DNA from: Spongiactinospora rosea
Lineage (GTDB): Bacteria; Actinomycetota; Actinomycetes; Streptosporangiales; Streptosporangiaceae
Direction of reading: 5' to 3'
Assembly (NCBI RefSeq): GCF_003315795.1
Contig: NZ_QMEY01000028.1
Coordinates: forward strand, 47,105 to 111,104
DNA length: 64,000 bases
The notes beneath the pieces are model-generated. The model was not told the origin of the DNA, ran no database searches, and was given only the letters and a program-made list of their open reading frames with translations. Numbering within the stretch: the first letter of the stretch is position 1; each line of letters starts with the position of its first letter. Positions 26,258 to 33,665 of the stretch are shown piece by piece. The position numbers and the translations under genes are program-made.

Positions 26258-26830
26258 TCAGGGGCGGGTGATGGGGGTGCCGCTGAGCTGGACGCCGGCG
26301 GAGGACAGTTCGGCGAGGGCGGCATCGGTGGTGACCCGGGCGACTCCGGCGGTGAGGTCGAGGAGCACGCGTACGGCCAGGCCGTTCTCCACCGCGTCGA
26401 TGGCCGTGGCGCGTACGCAGTGGTCGGTGGCGATGCCGACGACCTCGACCGCGTGCACCCCCCTGGCGGTCAGCCACGCCGCCAGCGTGGTGCCGTCGGG
26501 GGCGGCGCCCTCGAAGCCGCTGTAGGCGGCCGAGTGCGCCCCCTTGCTGAAGACCTCATCCACCCCGGCGGTGTCGAAGGCGGGGTGGAACTCCGCCCCG
26601 TGGGTGCCCGCCACGCAGTGCGGCGGCCAGGAGTCGACGAAGTCGGGCTCGTCGGCGAAGTGCGGCCCCGGGTCGATGTGGTAGTCGCGGGTCGCCACGA
26701 TGTGGTCGTAGTCGCGCGCGGTGACATGGCGGGAGATCGCCTCGGCCACCTCCGCGCCGCCGTTCACCGCGAGGCTGCCCCCCTCGCAGAAGTCGTTCTG
26801 GACGTCCACGATGATCAGAGCGGTGCTCAT
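26258..26830 (-). CDS. pncA: Nicotinamidase/pyrazinamidase
   Basis: A 190-residue isochorismatase-fold amidase that hydrolyses nicotinamide to nicotinate for NAD salvage. The catalytic triad is D9 (IIVDVQNDF), K96 (FSKGAH) and C138 (ATDHCVRAT). Metal ligands D49, H51, H57 and H71 sit at the same numbers as in M. tuberculosis PncA, the enzyme that activates pyrazinamide. It starts 9 bp after pncB ends on the same strand, so pncB-pncA is a two-gene NAD salvage operon in which each product feeds the other. Confidence 0.95.
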   Translation of the reverse strand: MSTALIIVDVQNDFCEGGSLAVNGGAEVAEAISRHVTARDYDHIVATRDYHIDPGPHFADEPDFVDSWPPHCVAGTHGAEFHPAFDTAGVDEVFSKGAHSAAYSGFEGAAPDGTTLAAWLTARGVHAVEVVGIATDHCVRATAIDAVENGLAVRVLLDLTAGVARVTTDAALAELSSAGVQLSGTPITRP

Positions 26831-26839
26831 GACTCGATC

Positions 26840-28186
26840 CTACGGTGAGCCCCACGGCCCGGCGAAGACGGTCGGGATCGCGGCGTAGCCGCGGGACAGA
26901 TGATGCGCCTCCGGCGGCAGTTCGGCCGCCGAGGCGGCGCGGCGGTCCCTGGCCGCGGCGACGCTCTCCCCGCCGACGACCTCGCCGTCCTTGACCAGCG
27001 GGGCCAGCAGCGGCCGGTGGGTGTCGCGCGGGTCGGTGTCGCCGCCGTTGACCGGGACCGTCACCGCGGCCTGCGCGGCGTGCGGCCCGTCCGGGACGAT
27101 GATCTCGGCCAGCGCGCAGCCGTCCGGCCCGATCCTGCGGAACGCCGCCTTGACGCCGCCGCGGCTCGGCTTGCCGACCGACCGCTTGGCCACCGGCTGC
27201 AGCTCCCCGTCCGGGTCGGCCCTGGCCACCATCTTGTAGACCATCGCGGCGGTGGGCACGCCCGAGCCGGTCACCAGTGAGGTGCCCACGCCGTAACCGT
27301 CCACCGGGGCGGCGGCGAGCGCGGCGATCGAGTACTCGTCCAGGTCGCCGGTGACGATGATCCGGGTCTTGTCCGCGCCGAGGGAGTCGAGCTGCTGACG
27401 TACCGAGACCGCGGCCTGGGCCAGGTCGCCGGAGTCGATGCGGACCGCGCCCAGCTCCGGCCCGGCCAGCTCGACGGCCGTGCGCACGGCCTCGGCCACG
27501 TCGTAGGTGTCGATGAGCAGCGTGGTCGCCGGGCCGAGGGCGGCGATCTGCGCCTGGAACGCCTGCCGCTCCGAGTCGTGCAGCAGGGTGAAGGCGTGCG
27601 CGCTGGTGCCCCTGGTGGGCACGCCGTACAGGAACCCGGCCCGCAGGTTGGAGCTGGTCGCGAACCCGCCGATGTACGCGGCCCGGGCGGCGGCCACGGC
27701 GGCCCGCTCGTGGGTGCGGCGGGTGCCCATCTCGATGAGCGGGCGCTCGCCCGCGGCGTGGGACATCCGGGCGGCGGCGGAGGTGATGGCGCTGTCGTGG
27801 TTGAGGATGGACAAGATCATGGTCTCCAGGACTACGCTCTCCGCGAACGTCCCGTGGACCACCATGATCGGGGAGCCGGGGAAATAGGACTCGCCCTCGC
27901 GGTAGCCGTACACGTCGCCGGAGAACCGGTAGCCCGCCAGGAAGTCGATCGTGGCGGCGTCGACCACATCGTGCTCGGCCAGGAAGGCCAGCTCGTCATC
28001 GGTGAACCTGAAGCTCGAAAGCGCGTCGAGCAGCCGTCCGACGCCGGCCACCACGCCGTACCTGCGCCCGCCGGGCAGGTGCCTGGCGAACACCTCGAAG
28101 ACCGTTCGGCGTCCGGCCGCCCCGCTGCGCAGCGCGGCCTGGACCATCGTCAGCTCGTAGTGATCGGTGAGCAACGCGGTGCTCAT
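26840..28186 (-). CDS. pncB: Nicotinate phosphoribosyltransferase
   Basis: A 448-residue enzyme that joins nicotinate and PRPP in the Preiss-Handler route. It starts MSTALLTDHYELTMVQAALRSG, as in the family, and has a TLLIDTYDVAEAV strand, RIDSGDLA, and a VGTSLVTGSG phosphate-binding segment. The ATG at 28186 is chosen because the family begins there. The open frame continues upstream to 28333, but that sequence overlaps the divergent clpS gene. It forms an operon with pncA and lies beside clpS, as in M. tuberculosis (Rv1330c/Rv1331). Confidence 0.95.
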   Translation of the reverse strand: MSTALLTDHYELTMVQAALRSGAAGRRTVFEVFARHLPGGRRYGVVAGVGRLLDALSSFRFTDDELAFLAEHDVVDAATIDFLAGYRFSGDVYGYREGESYFPGSPIMVVHGTFAESVVLETMILSILNHDSAITSAAARMSHAAGERPLIEMGTRRTHERAAVAAARAAYIGGFATSSNLRAGFLYGVPTRGTSAHAFTLLHDSERQAFQAQIAALGPATTLLIDTYDVAEAVRTAVELAGPELGAVRIDSGDLAQAAVSVRQQLDSLGADKTRIIVTGDLDEYSIAALAAAPVDGYGVGTSLVTGSGVPTAAMVYKMVARADPDGELQPVAKRSVGKPSRGGVKAAFRRIGPDGCALAEIIVPDGPHAAQAAVTVPVNGGDTDPRDTHRPLLAPLVKDGEVVGGESVAAARDRRAASAAELPPEAHHLSRGYAAIPTVFAGPWGSP

Positions 28187-28232
28187 GGGGTCGTTCACGT
28201 GTCGAAGACTACGGGGGAGGTAGGGCAGACTG

Positions 28233-28526
28233 GTGAACGTGCCCGGCACCGCTCCGATCGAGACCGAGCGTCCGACGACGGACGTGCGGCCCGACGTACC
28301 CTGGCTCACGATCGTCTGGAACGACCCGGTCAATTTGATGTCATATGTGACCTACGTCTTCCAAAAGGTGTTCGGATACCCCAAGGAGAAGGCCGAGCAA
28401 CTGATGCTCGACGTCCACCACAAGGGCAAGGCCGTCGTGTCCAGCGGCGCCCGCGAGGAGATGGAGCGCGACGCCCAGATCCTGCACTCCTACGGCCTGT
28501 GGGCGACCGTCCAGCAGGATTCGTGA
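28233..28526 (+). CDS. clpS: ATP-dependent Clp protease adaptor ClpS
   Basis: A 97-residue adaptor that delivers N-degron substrates to ClpC/ClpA-ClpP. The conserved NDPVNLMSYVTYVF segment (30-43) forms the N-degron pocket, and KGKAVVSSG follows. A flexible 20-residue N-terminus precedes it. The GTG at 28233 opens the frame; a second in-frame GTG lies two codons on. It heads a run clpS-DUF2017-mec-(small ORF)-cysO-cysM with short gaps, matching M. tuberculosis gene order. Confidence 0.95.
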   Translation: MNVPGTAPIETERPTTDVRPDVPWLTIVWNDPVNLMSYVTYVFQKVFGYPKEKAEQLMLDVHHKGKAVVSSGAREEMERDAQILHSYGLWATVQQDS

Positions 28527-28536
28527 GGGGAGCGCG

Positions 28537-29061
28537 GTGAGCACGGGATTCAGGCCGGGGGCCGAGGGCGGCGTCGTGGTCGAGTTCGACCCGGCCGAGG
28601 TGTCGATCCTGCGCTCGCTGGTCGGCATGATCTTGGGGATGGTCGAGCCGGGGGAGACCGGCAGCGACCCGCTGGAACGCGCTCTCGGCATCGGCGCCGC
28701 GAAGGTCCCCGACGACCCGGTGCTGGCCAGGCTCTTCCCGTCCGCCTACGCCGACGAGGAGCAGGCCGCCGAGTTCCGCCGCTACACCGAGGCGGCGCTG
28801 CGCGACGGCAAGCGCGCCGACGCGCGGGCCGTGCTCGACAGTGTGGCCTCCGGCCGCGCGGAGCTGTCCGCCGACCAGGCCCAGGCGTGGCTGCGCGCCC
28901 TCAACGACGTACGGCTGGCCCTCGGCACCCGCCTGGAGATCACCGAAGAGGTCCACGAGGAGCTGGCGGGCATGGCCGAGGACGACCCCCGCTACCCGGC
29001 CTACATGATGTACGACTGGCTGACCTACCTGCAGGACAGCCTCGTCCGCGCACTTTGGTAG
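28537..29061 (+). CDS. DUF2017 protein, AosR homologue
   Basis: A 174-residue helical protein of the DUF2017 family, full length. By position and family it is the counterpart of M. tuberculosis Rv1332 (AosR), reported as a redox-responsive partner of the sigma factor SigH that activates the mec-cysO-cysM operon. This copy has no cysteine at all, so the cysteine-based sensing reported for AosR cannot operate in the same way. It begins 10 bp after clpS. Regulation of the downstream cysteine genes is likely by synteny, but the mechanism must differ. Confidence 0.85.
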   Translation: MSTGFRPGAEGGVVVEFDPAEVSILRSLVGMILGMVEPGETGSDPLERALGIGAAKVPDDPVLARLFPSAYADEEQAAEFRRYTEAALRDGKRADARAVLDSVASGRAELSADQAQAWLRALNDVRLALGTRLEITEEVHEELAGMAEDDPRYPAYMMYDWLTYLQDSLVRALW

Positions 29062-29070
29062 CTTCCAGGC

Positions 29071-29478
29071 ATGCTGACGATCTCGCAGGATCTTGTGGAC
29101 CGGATCGTGGCCCACGCGCGGGCCGACCACCCCGATGAGGCGTGCGGCGTGATCGCCGGTCCGGTGGGCTCCGACCGGCCCGAGCGCTTCATCCCCATGG
29201 AGAACGCCGAACGCTCGCCCACCTTCTACCGCTTCGACTCCATGGAGCAGTTGCGGGTCTGGCGCGAGATGGACGACCGCGACGAGACGCCCGTGGTGAT
29301 CTACCACTCGCACACGGCCACCGAGGCGTACCCCTCGCGTACCGACATCTCCTACGCCTCCGAGCCCGACGCCCACTATGTGCTGGTCTCGACCCGCGAG
29401 GAGGACAAGGTGGAGCTCCGGTCCTACCGGATTCTCGACGGGGTGGTCACAGAGGAAGAGATCGGCATCGTTCAGTAA
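29071..29478 (+). CDS. mec: JAMM/MPN+ metallopeptidase Mec (CysO-cysteine peptidase)
   Basis: A 135-residue M67-family peptidase. The JAMM site is complete: E23 (DEACGVIAG), H79 and H81 in YHSHT, S89 and D92 (SRTD). In mycobacteria Mec clips cysteine from the C-terminus of the CysO-cysteine adduct made by CysM, regenerating CysO. It starts 9 bp after DUF2017. Context (cysO and cysM just downstream) makes this function very likely. Confidence 0.93.
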   Translation: MLTISQDLVDRIVAHARADHPDEACGVIAGPVGSDRPERFIPMENAERSPTFYRFDSMEQLRVWREMDDRDETPVVIYHSHTATEAYPSRTDISYASEPDAHYVLVSTREEDKVELRSYRILDGVVTEEEIGIVQ

Positions 29479-29482
29479 GCTG

Positions 29483-29662
29483 GTGACCGTGCCGACCTTC
29501 GACTCACCGGTTCCGCGCGCCCCGCGCGGGGCGCTCAAGGCGGTCGCCGACAGCGCGCCGCACCTGCGCCGCGGCCGGGGCCTGCCCGGCGCGCCGCCGG
29601 TGCAGAGCTACCTGTTCGCGCACACGCCCTTGGTGGTCGTCTACGACTGTCCTGGCCGCTGA
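29483..29662 (+). CDS. Possible small protein between mec and cysO
   Basis: A 59-codon frame starting with GTG four bases after the mec stop and ending in YDCPGR. It is Pro/Arg/Ala-rich with a short hydrophobic stretch near the end (YLFAHTPLVVVYDC). It follows the operon spacing, has a second GTG at 29489, and fills most of the 301-bp gap before cysO. I do not recognise it. It could be a real small protein or a translated leader for cysO; a single Cys codon near the end makes a cysteine attenuator only weakly plausible. Confidence 0.35.
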   Translation: MTVPTFDSPVPRAPRGALKAVADSAPHLRRGRGLPGAPPVQSYLFAHTPLVVVYDCPGR

Positions 29663-29712
29663 TCCGGCCGACCGACCCCCGGCCCGCCCGGACCGTTCCG
29701 GAACACCCGCGT

Positions 29713-29738
29713 GCCCGTCCGTGTTCGATCGGATGGGC
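29713..29738 (+). promoter_or_regulatory. Hairpin in the cysO 5' region
   Basis: GCCCGTCCG and CGGATGGGC can pair over 9 positions (one G-U) with an 8-base loop, about 40 bases upstream of the cysO ATG. There is no U-tract after it, so a regulatory or processing role is more likely than simple termination. Confidence 0.4.
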
Positions 29739-29779
29739 GCCCGACGACGACTTATTGATCATCAAGGAGATCGATCGCG

Positions 29780-30052
29780 ATGGCCATCGAAGTTCGCATT
29801 CCGACCATCCTGCGCACCTATACCGACGGCGCCAAGGCCGTCGAGGGCAAGGGCGGCACGCTTGAGGAGCTGATCGGCGACCTGGAGGCGCGCCACCCCG
29901 GCATCAAGGACCGGCTGGTGGACGGCGCCGGCCTGCGCCGGTTCGTCAACGTCTACCTCAACGACGAGGACGTCCGCTTCCTCGGCGGCCTTTCGACCCC
30001 CGTCGCCGACGGCGACACCGTGACCGTGCTCCCCGCCGTGGCCGGTGGCTGA
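29780..30052 (+). CDS. cysO: Sulfur-carrier protein CysO (MoaD/ThiS fold)
   Basis: A 90-residue ubiquitin-like protein ending in Gly-Gly (89-90), the tail that becomes a thiocarboxylate. The FVNVYLNDEDVRFLGGLSTP segment is typical of CysO. It donates sulfide to O-phosphoserine on CysM, giving CysO-cysteine, which Mec then cleaves. AAGGAG lies 14 bases before the ATG. cysM starts 6 bp after its stop. Confidence 0.94.
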   Translation: MAIEVRIPTILRTYTDGAKAVEGKGGTLEELIGDLEARHPGIKDRLVDGAGLRRFVNVYLNDEDVRFLGGLSTPVADGDTVTVLPAVAGG

Positions 30053-30058
30053 GCCGGC

Positions 30059-31006
30059 ATGCGCTTCGATTCGCTGATCGACTCGGTCGGGCGCACTCCG
30101 CTGGTGGGGCTGCCCAGGCTGTCCCCCTCGGGCGACGTGCGGATCTGGGCCAAGCTCGAAGACCGCAACCCCACCGGTTCGATCAAGGACCGGCCGGCGC
30201 TGTGGATGGTCGAGCAGGCCGAGAAGGACGGACTGCTCACCCCGGGCTGCACGATCCTGGAGCCGACGTCCGGCAACACCGGCATCTCGCTGGCCATGTC
30301 GGCCCGGCTCAAGGGCTACAAGCTGATCTGCGTGATGCCGGAGAACACCTCCGAAGAGCGCAGGCAGCTGCTGCGGATGTGGGGCGCGGAGATCATCTCC
30401 TCGCCCGCCGCCGGGGGCTCCAACGAGGCCGTCCGGGTCGCCAAGGAACTGTCCGCGGAGCATCCCGACTGGGTGATGCTCTACCAGTACGGCAACCCGG
30501 CCAACTGGCGCTCGCACTACGAGTCGACCGGGCCGGAGATCCTTGAGGACCTTCCGTCGGTGACCCACTTCGTGGCGGGCCTCGGTACGACGGGCACGCT
30601 GATGGGGGTCGGCCGGTTCCTGCGCGAGCGGGTGCCGGGCGTCCAGATCGTCGCGGCCGAGCCGCGGTACGGCGAGCTGGTGTACGGGCTGCGCAACGTG
30701 GACGAGGGCTTCGTCCCCGAACTGTACGACCCGGACGTGCTCACCACCCGCTTCTCCGTCGGCTCCGCCGACGCGCTGCGCCGCACCCGCGAACTGCTGG
30801 CCACCGAGGGCATCTTCGCGGGCATCTCCACGGGGTGCGCGCTGCACGCGGCCCTCGGCGTCGCCGCCAAGGCCGTCAAGGCGGGCACCCGCGCCGACAT
30901 CGTCTTCGTGGTCGCGGACGGCGGCTGGAAGTACCTCTCCACGGGGGCCTACGAGGGCACCCTCGACGAGGCCGAAGACCGCCTGGAAGGCCAGCTCTGG
31001 GCCTGA
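30059..31006 (+). CDS. cysM: O-phosphoserine sulfhydrylase CysM
   Basis: A 315-residue fold-type II PLP enzyme. The PLP lysine is K43 (PTGSIKDRP), the phosphate loop for PLP is TSGNTG (70-75), and GLGTTGT is at 174-180. R212 in YGLRNVDEGF corresponds to M. tuberculosis CysM R220, the residue that selects O-phosphoserine over O-acetylserine, and the C-terminus ends EGQLWA as in that enzyme. Cysteine is therefore made by the thiocarboxylate route, considered robust under oxidative stress. It ends the conserved cysteine operon before a strong terminator. Confidence 0.95.
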   Translation: MRFDSLIDSVGRTPLVGLPRLSPSGDVRIWAKLEDRNPTGSIKDRPALWMVEQAEKDGLLTPGCTILEPTSGNTGISLAMSARLKGYKLICVMPENTSEERRQLLRMWGAEIISSPAAGGSNEAVRVAKELSAEHPDWVMLYQYGNPANWRSHYESTGPEILEDLPSVTHFVAGLGTTGTLMGVGRFLRERVPGVQIVAAEPRYGELVYGLRNVDEGFVPELYDPDVLTTRFSVGSADALRRTRELLATEGIFAGISTGCALHAALGVAAKAVKAGTRADIVFVVADGGWKYLSTGAYEGTLDEAEDRLEGQLWA

Positions 31007-31018
31007 CCGCTTGGGCTC

Positions 31019-31052
31019 CGGCCGGCATGCGCGGCACCGCGCACGCCGGCCG
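31019..31052. terminator. Strong hairpin terminator after cysM
   Basis: CGGCCGGCATGCGCGG pairs with CCGCGCACGCCGGCCG over 15 of 16 positions around a two-base centre. It lies between convergent cysM and the ferredoxin gene, so it can serve both strands. There is no U-tract, as is common in GC-rich actinomycetes. Confidence 0.65.
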
Positions 31053-31136
31053 CAGCCGGGGCGGCGCCCCCGCCTCCACCGGTCGCGCCGGCGCCGAGGC
31101 ACACCGTCACACGGCGGACGACCTAGGATGATCGAC

Positions 31137-31331
31137 TCACTGTTCCAGGGAGAGGGCCTGGCTGGGGCAGACGCGGACCGCTTCGCGGGCCTTCCTGACC
31201 AGCTCGCCCTCCAGTGTTTCGCGCAGCACGATGACCGTGCCGTCGTCCTCGTTCTGGTCGAACAGCGCGGGCTCGGTGTACACGCACTGCCCGGCACCGA
31301 CGCACCTGCGGGTGTCCGCGATGATTTTCAT
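31137..31331 (-). CDS. 3Fe-4S ferredoxin, P450 redox partner
   Basis: A 64-residue ferredoxin. Cluster ligands are C10, C16 and C55 (RRCVGAGQCVYTEP and VRVCPSQAL). The position expected for the second Cys of a 4Fe-4S site is A13, so a 3Fe-4S cluster is expected. This is the small electron carrier typically placed right after a CYP105-type P450. It lies 11 bp after the P450 gene on the same strand. The ATG at 31331 follows the motif layout of the family. Confidence 0.92.
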   Translation of the reverse strand: MKIIADTRRCVGAGQCVYTEPALFDQNEDDGTVIVLRETLEGELVRKAREAVRVCPSQALSLEQ

Positions 31332-31342
31332 GGCCCTGCCCT

Positions 31343-32548
31343 CTACCAGGTCACCGGGAGCCGGTACAGGCCGTAGACGGTCGCGTCGTCCTTGAACGGC
31401 AGCTCGTCGACGTCCATGGCCAACTCCAGCGTGGGGACGCGGCCGAACAACGTGTCGAACACGATCTGCAGCTCCATCCGGGCCAGGTTCTGGCCCAGGC
31501 ACTGGTGCGGCCCGAACCCGAACGCGACATGGTGGCGCACGCCGCGCTCGATGTCGAGCTCGTCCGGGTCCTCGAACGCCCGCGGGTCCCGGTTGGCCGA
31601 ATAGCCGAGCGCCAGCACCCCTTCGCCGGCGCGGATCTGCTGCCCGCCGACCTCGATGTCCTCGACGCACAGCCGGGCCGTCGCCAGGTCGATGATCGTG
31701 AAGTACCGCAGCATCTCCTCGACCGCGTTGAGCGTTCTGCCCGGGTCCGCCTTGATCAACGCAACCTGCTCCGGGTCGCGCAGGAACGCCATGGTCGACA
31801 GCGAAATCATGTTCGCCGTCGTCTCGTGGCCGGCCACGAGCAGCAGGAAGCCCATGCCGGCCAGTGCCGTCCGCCGGTAGGTGCCGTCCGCGCGCAGCTT
31901 GACGATCTGCCGCCCGAGCAGGTCGTCCGGCGGGTTCTCCTCCTTCTCGGTGACGAGGTCGGTTATGTAGCCCCGGACGGCGCCGGTGGCCGCCTGCCGC
32001 TCCTCGGGCGGCGTTGACTGCTTGAACATCTTCGCCGTGTGCTCCTGGAAGAACTCATGGTCGGCGTAGGGCACGCCCAGCATCTCGCAGATCACCAGTG
32101 AGGGAACCGGCAGCGACAGCGCTTCCACCAGGTCACCGGGCTTCGGCCCGGCCAGCAGCGCGTTGACCTGCCCATCGACGATCTCCTGGATCCGCGGCCG
32201 CAGCGCCGCCAGCCGGCGCACCGTGAACTCGCCGAGTACGGCCTTGCGCGCCGGCCTGTGCTCGGGGGCGTCCATCTCGACCAGGAGGCGGTCCTCGTCC
32301 GGCCGCCGGGACGCCGCCTCGCCCTCGACCAACTGCGGGAAGTCCGGATGTTGCCGGTCGGCGCTGAACCGCCGGTCGTTCAGCACGGTTCGCACGTCTT
32401 CGTGGCGGCTGACCGCCCAGGCCCACCCGCCGCCGGGCAGGCGAACCCGCGAGACCGGCTCTTCTTCGCGGATCTCCTCGTACGCCGGCGGCGGCGTGAA
32501 CGGGCACGTACGGGCAATGGGGAACTCATGCTTCTCGGTGGTGGTCAT
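31343..32548 (-). CDS. Cytochrome P450 (CYP105-like)
   Basis: A 401-residue class I P450. The I-helix is AGHETT (239-244), the K-helix ExxR is EEMLR (277-281), and the heme loop is FGFGPHQCLG with C350 as thiolate ligand. Features such as SLVICEMLGVPYADHEFFQ and the adjacent ferredoxin fit the CYP105 group, which oxidises drugs, sterols and natural products. The ATG at 32548 has GGAAGGA just upstream; the open frame further up overlaps the next gene's end and is not P450-like. It is transcribed with the ferredoxin, and probably with the ketopantoate-reductase-like gene 61 bp upstream. Confidence 0.95.
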   Translation of the reverse strand: MTTTEKHEFPIARTCPFTPPPAYEEIREEEPVSRVRLPGGGWAWAVSRHEDVRTVLNDRRFSADRQHPDFPQLVEGEAASRRPDEDRLLVEMDAPEHRPARKAVLGEFTVRRLAALRPRIQEIVDGQVNALLAGPKPGDLVEALSLPVPSLVICEMLGVPYADHEFFQEHTAKMFKQSTPPEERQAATGAVRGYITDLVTEKEENPPDDLLGRQIVKLRADGTYRRTALAGMGFLLLVAGHETTANMISLSTMAFLRDPEQVALIKADPGRTLNAVEEMLRYFTIIDLATARLCVEDIEVGGQQIRAGEGVLALGYSANRDPRAFEDPDELDIERGVRHHVAFGFGPHQCLGQNLARMELQIVFDTLFGRVPTLELAMDVDELPFKDDATVYGLYRLPVTW

Positions 32549-32609
32549 GACTTTTCCTTCCATAACGTCATGGACAGGCGGATCACCGGGATGGGCGACA
32601 GCAGTGAAT

Positions 32610-33575
32610 TCAGGCTCGACTCGTCCCCTCGCGGGCGAAGTGCGGTTCCGCCGCTTCCAGCCGCGGTACCGAGATGCCCAGCCGCCGTGCTTCCGCCAGG
32701 GCGTCCCGGCAGACCTCACGCGGCTCCTCGGCCTCGGGGTCGGAGTGCGCCGCGAAATTCACGCGCACGGGCGTGAAATGAGCGGTCAGCCAGGCGAGTA
32801 CGGAGGCCGACAGCCAGGTGGGCGCACGGAACATCAGCAGGCCGCCCCGGTGACGTCGCAGATCGACGCCGCGCGCCGCGAGGACCGGCAGAAGCTCGCG
32901 GCCGGCCAGCAGCCCCTCGCGCAGGTCGCCCGTCATCCCGGCCAGATCGGACAGCGAACCCAGCCGCAGGCCCTGCGAGAACAGGCCGGCATCCGACACG
33001 AAATGGATCCACAGCCAGCCGCGGAAGTCGGGCTGCTCCTTGAGCCGGAGCCCGGCCTCGCGAAACGCCTGGCGCACGGCCCGCTCCCGGTCGGTCGGGG
33101 GCCGGCCGAGGGTGCCGAAGACGACCGACGGTAGCAGCATCCCACGGAGCACGCCGTCCGCGCCGAAACCGCCACCGGCCTGGGGGAAGCCCCAGGCGAT
33201 CCGGTCGATGGGGAGTGCGCCGACCGCGGCCGCCGGCTCGGTCCAGATGTTGCCGAAGACCAGTACCGTGGCCTGCCCGACCCGTGGGGTCAGGAAGGCC
33301 GCCGCCTCCGTGAGGCGGTGGTGCGGCACGCTGAGCACGATCAGGTCGAAGTCGTGGTCCGGCTCCAGCGCCTCGCGGTAGCGCACCGGCCACTTCTGAA
33401 CGATGCGCTGCCCCCACACCCGGCGCCGCATATCGATCAGGTCGAGGTCCACCGCGTCTCCGTACGTCGCCGCGCGGCCCGGCCGGACGTAGAACTCGAC
33501 GTCATGTCCGGCCTGTTGCAGGGCCCAGCCGTAGACGGTGGCGATCACGCCGCGGCCGAACATCAGGATTTTCAC
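32610..33575 (-). CDS. Ketopantoate reductase-like (PanE/ApbA family) oxidoreductase
   Basis: A 321-residue protein with an N-terminal dinucleotide-binding fold (ILMFGRGVIATVYG, with a slightly altered GxGxxA). A helical C-terminal domain follows. The family's catalytic Lys and downstream Asn, normally in a W-x-K-x(3)-N context, appear as H191 and D195 in WLWIHFVSDAG. It may therefore reduce a different keto substrate or be inactive on ketopantoate. It is the first gene of the minus-strand P450 cassette, divergent from a TetR gene with paired operators. It is probably a tailoring or catabolic enzyme working with the P450. Confidence 0.8.
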   Translation of the reverse strand: MKILMFGRGVIATVYGWALQQAGHDVEFYVRPGRAATYGDAVDLDLIDMRRRVWGQRIVQKWPVRYREALEPDHDFDLIVLSVPHHRLTEAAAFLTPRVGQATVLVFGNIWTEPAAAVGALPIDRIAWGFPQAGGGFGADGVLRGMLLPSVVFGTLGRPPTDRERAVRQAFREAGLRLKEQPDFRGWLWIHFVSDAGLFSQGLRLGSLSDLAGMTGDLREGLLAGRELLPVLAARGVDLRRHRGGLLMFRAPTWLSASVLAWLTAHFTPVRVNFAAHSDPEAEEPREVCRDALAEARRLGISVPRLEAAEPHFAREGTSRA

Positions 33576-33602
33576 GCTGCACCTCGTCGGGTACGATCGA
33601 AT

Positions 33603-33644
33603 TGGAGACTATCTCCACTTCCGAAAATATGGAGGTCATCTCCA
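33603..33644. promoter_or_regulatory. Twin TetR operators in divergent promoter region
   Basis: Two 15-base dyads: TGGAGA-CTA-TCTCCA (33603-33617) and TGGAGG-TCA-TCTCCA (33630-33644). Their centres are 27 bp apart, and they lie between the ketopantoate-reductase-like gene and the tetR gene. They are probably bound by the TetR product to control both transcripts. Confidence 0.7.
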
Positions 33645-33665
33645 TTTGTCAACGTGAGGTAGCGC

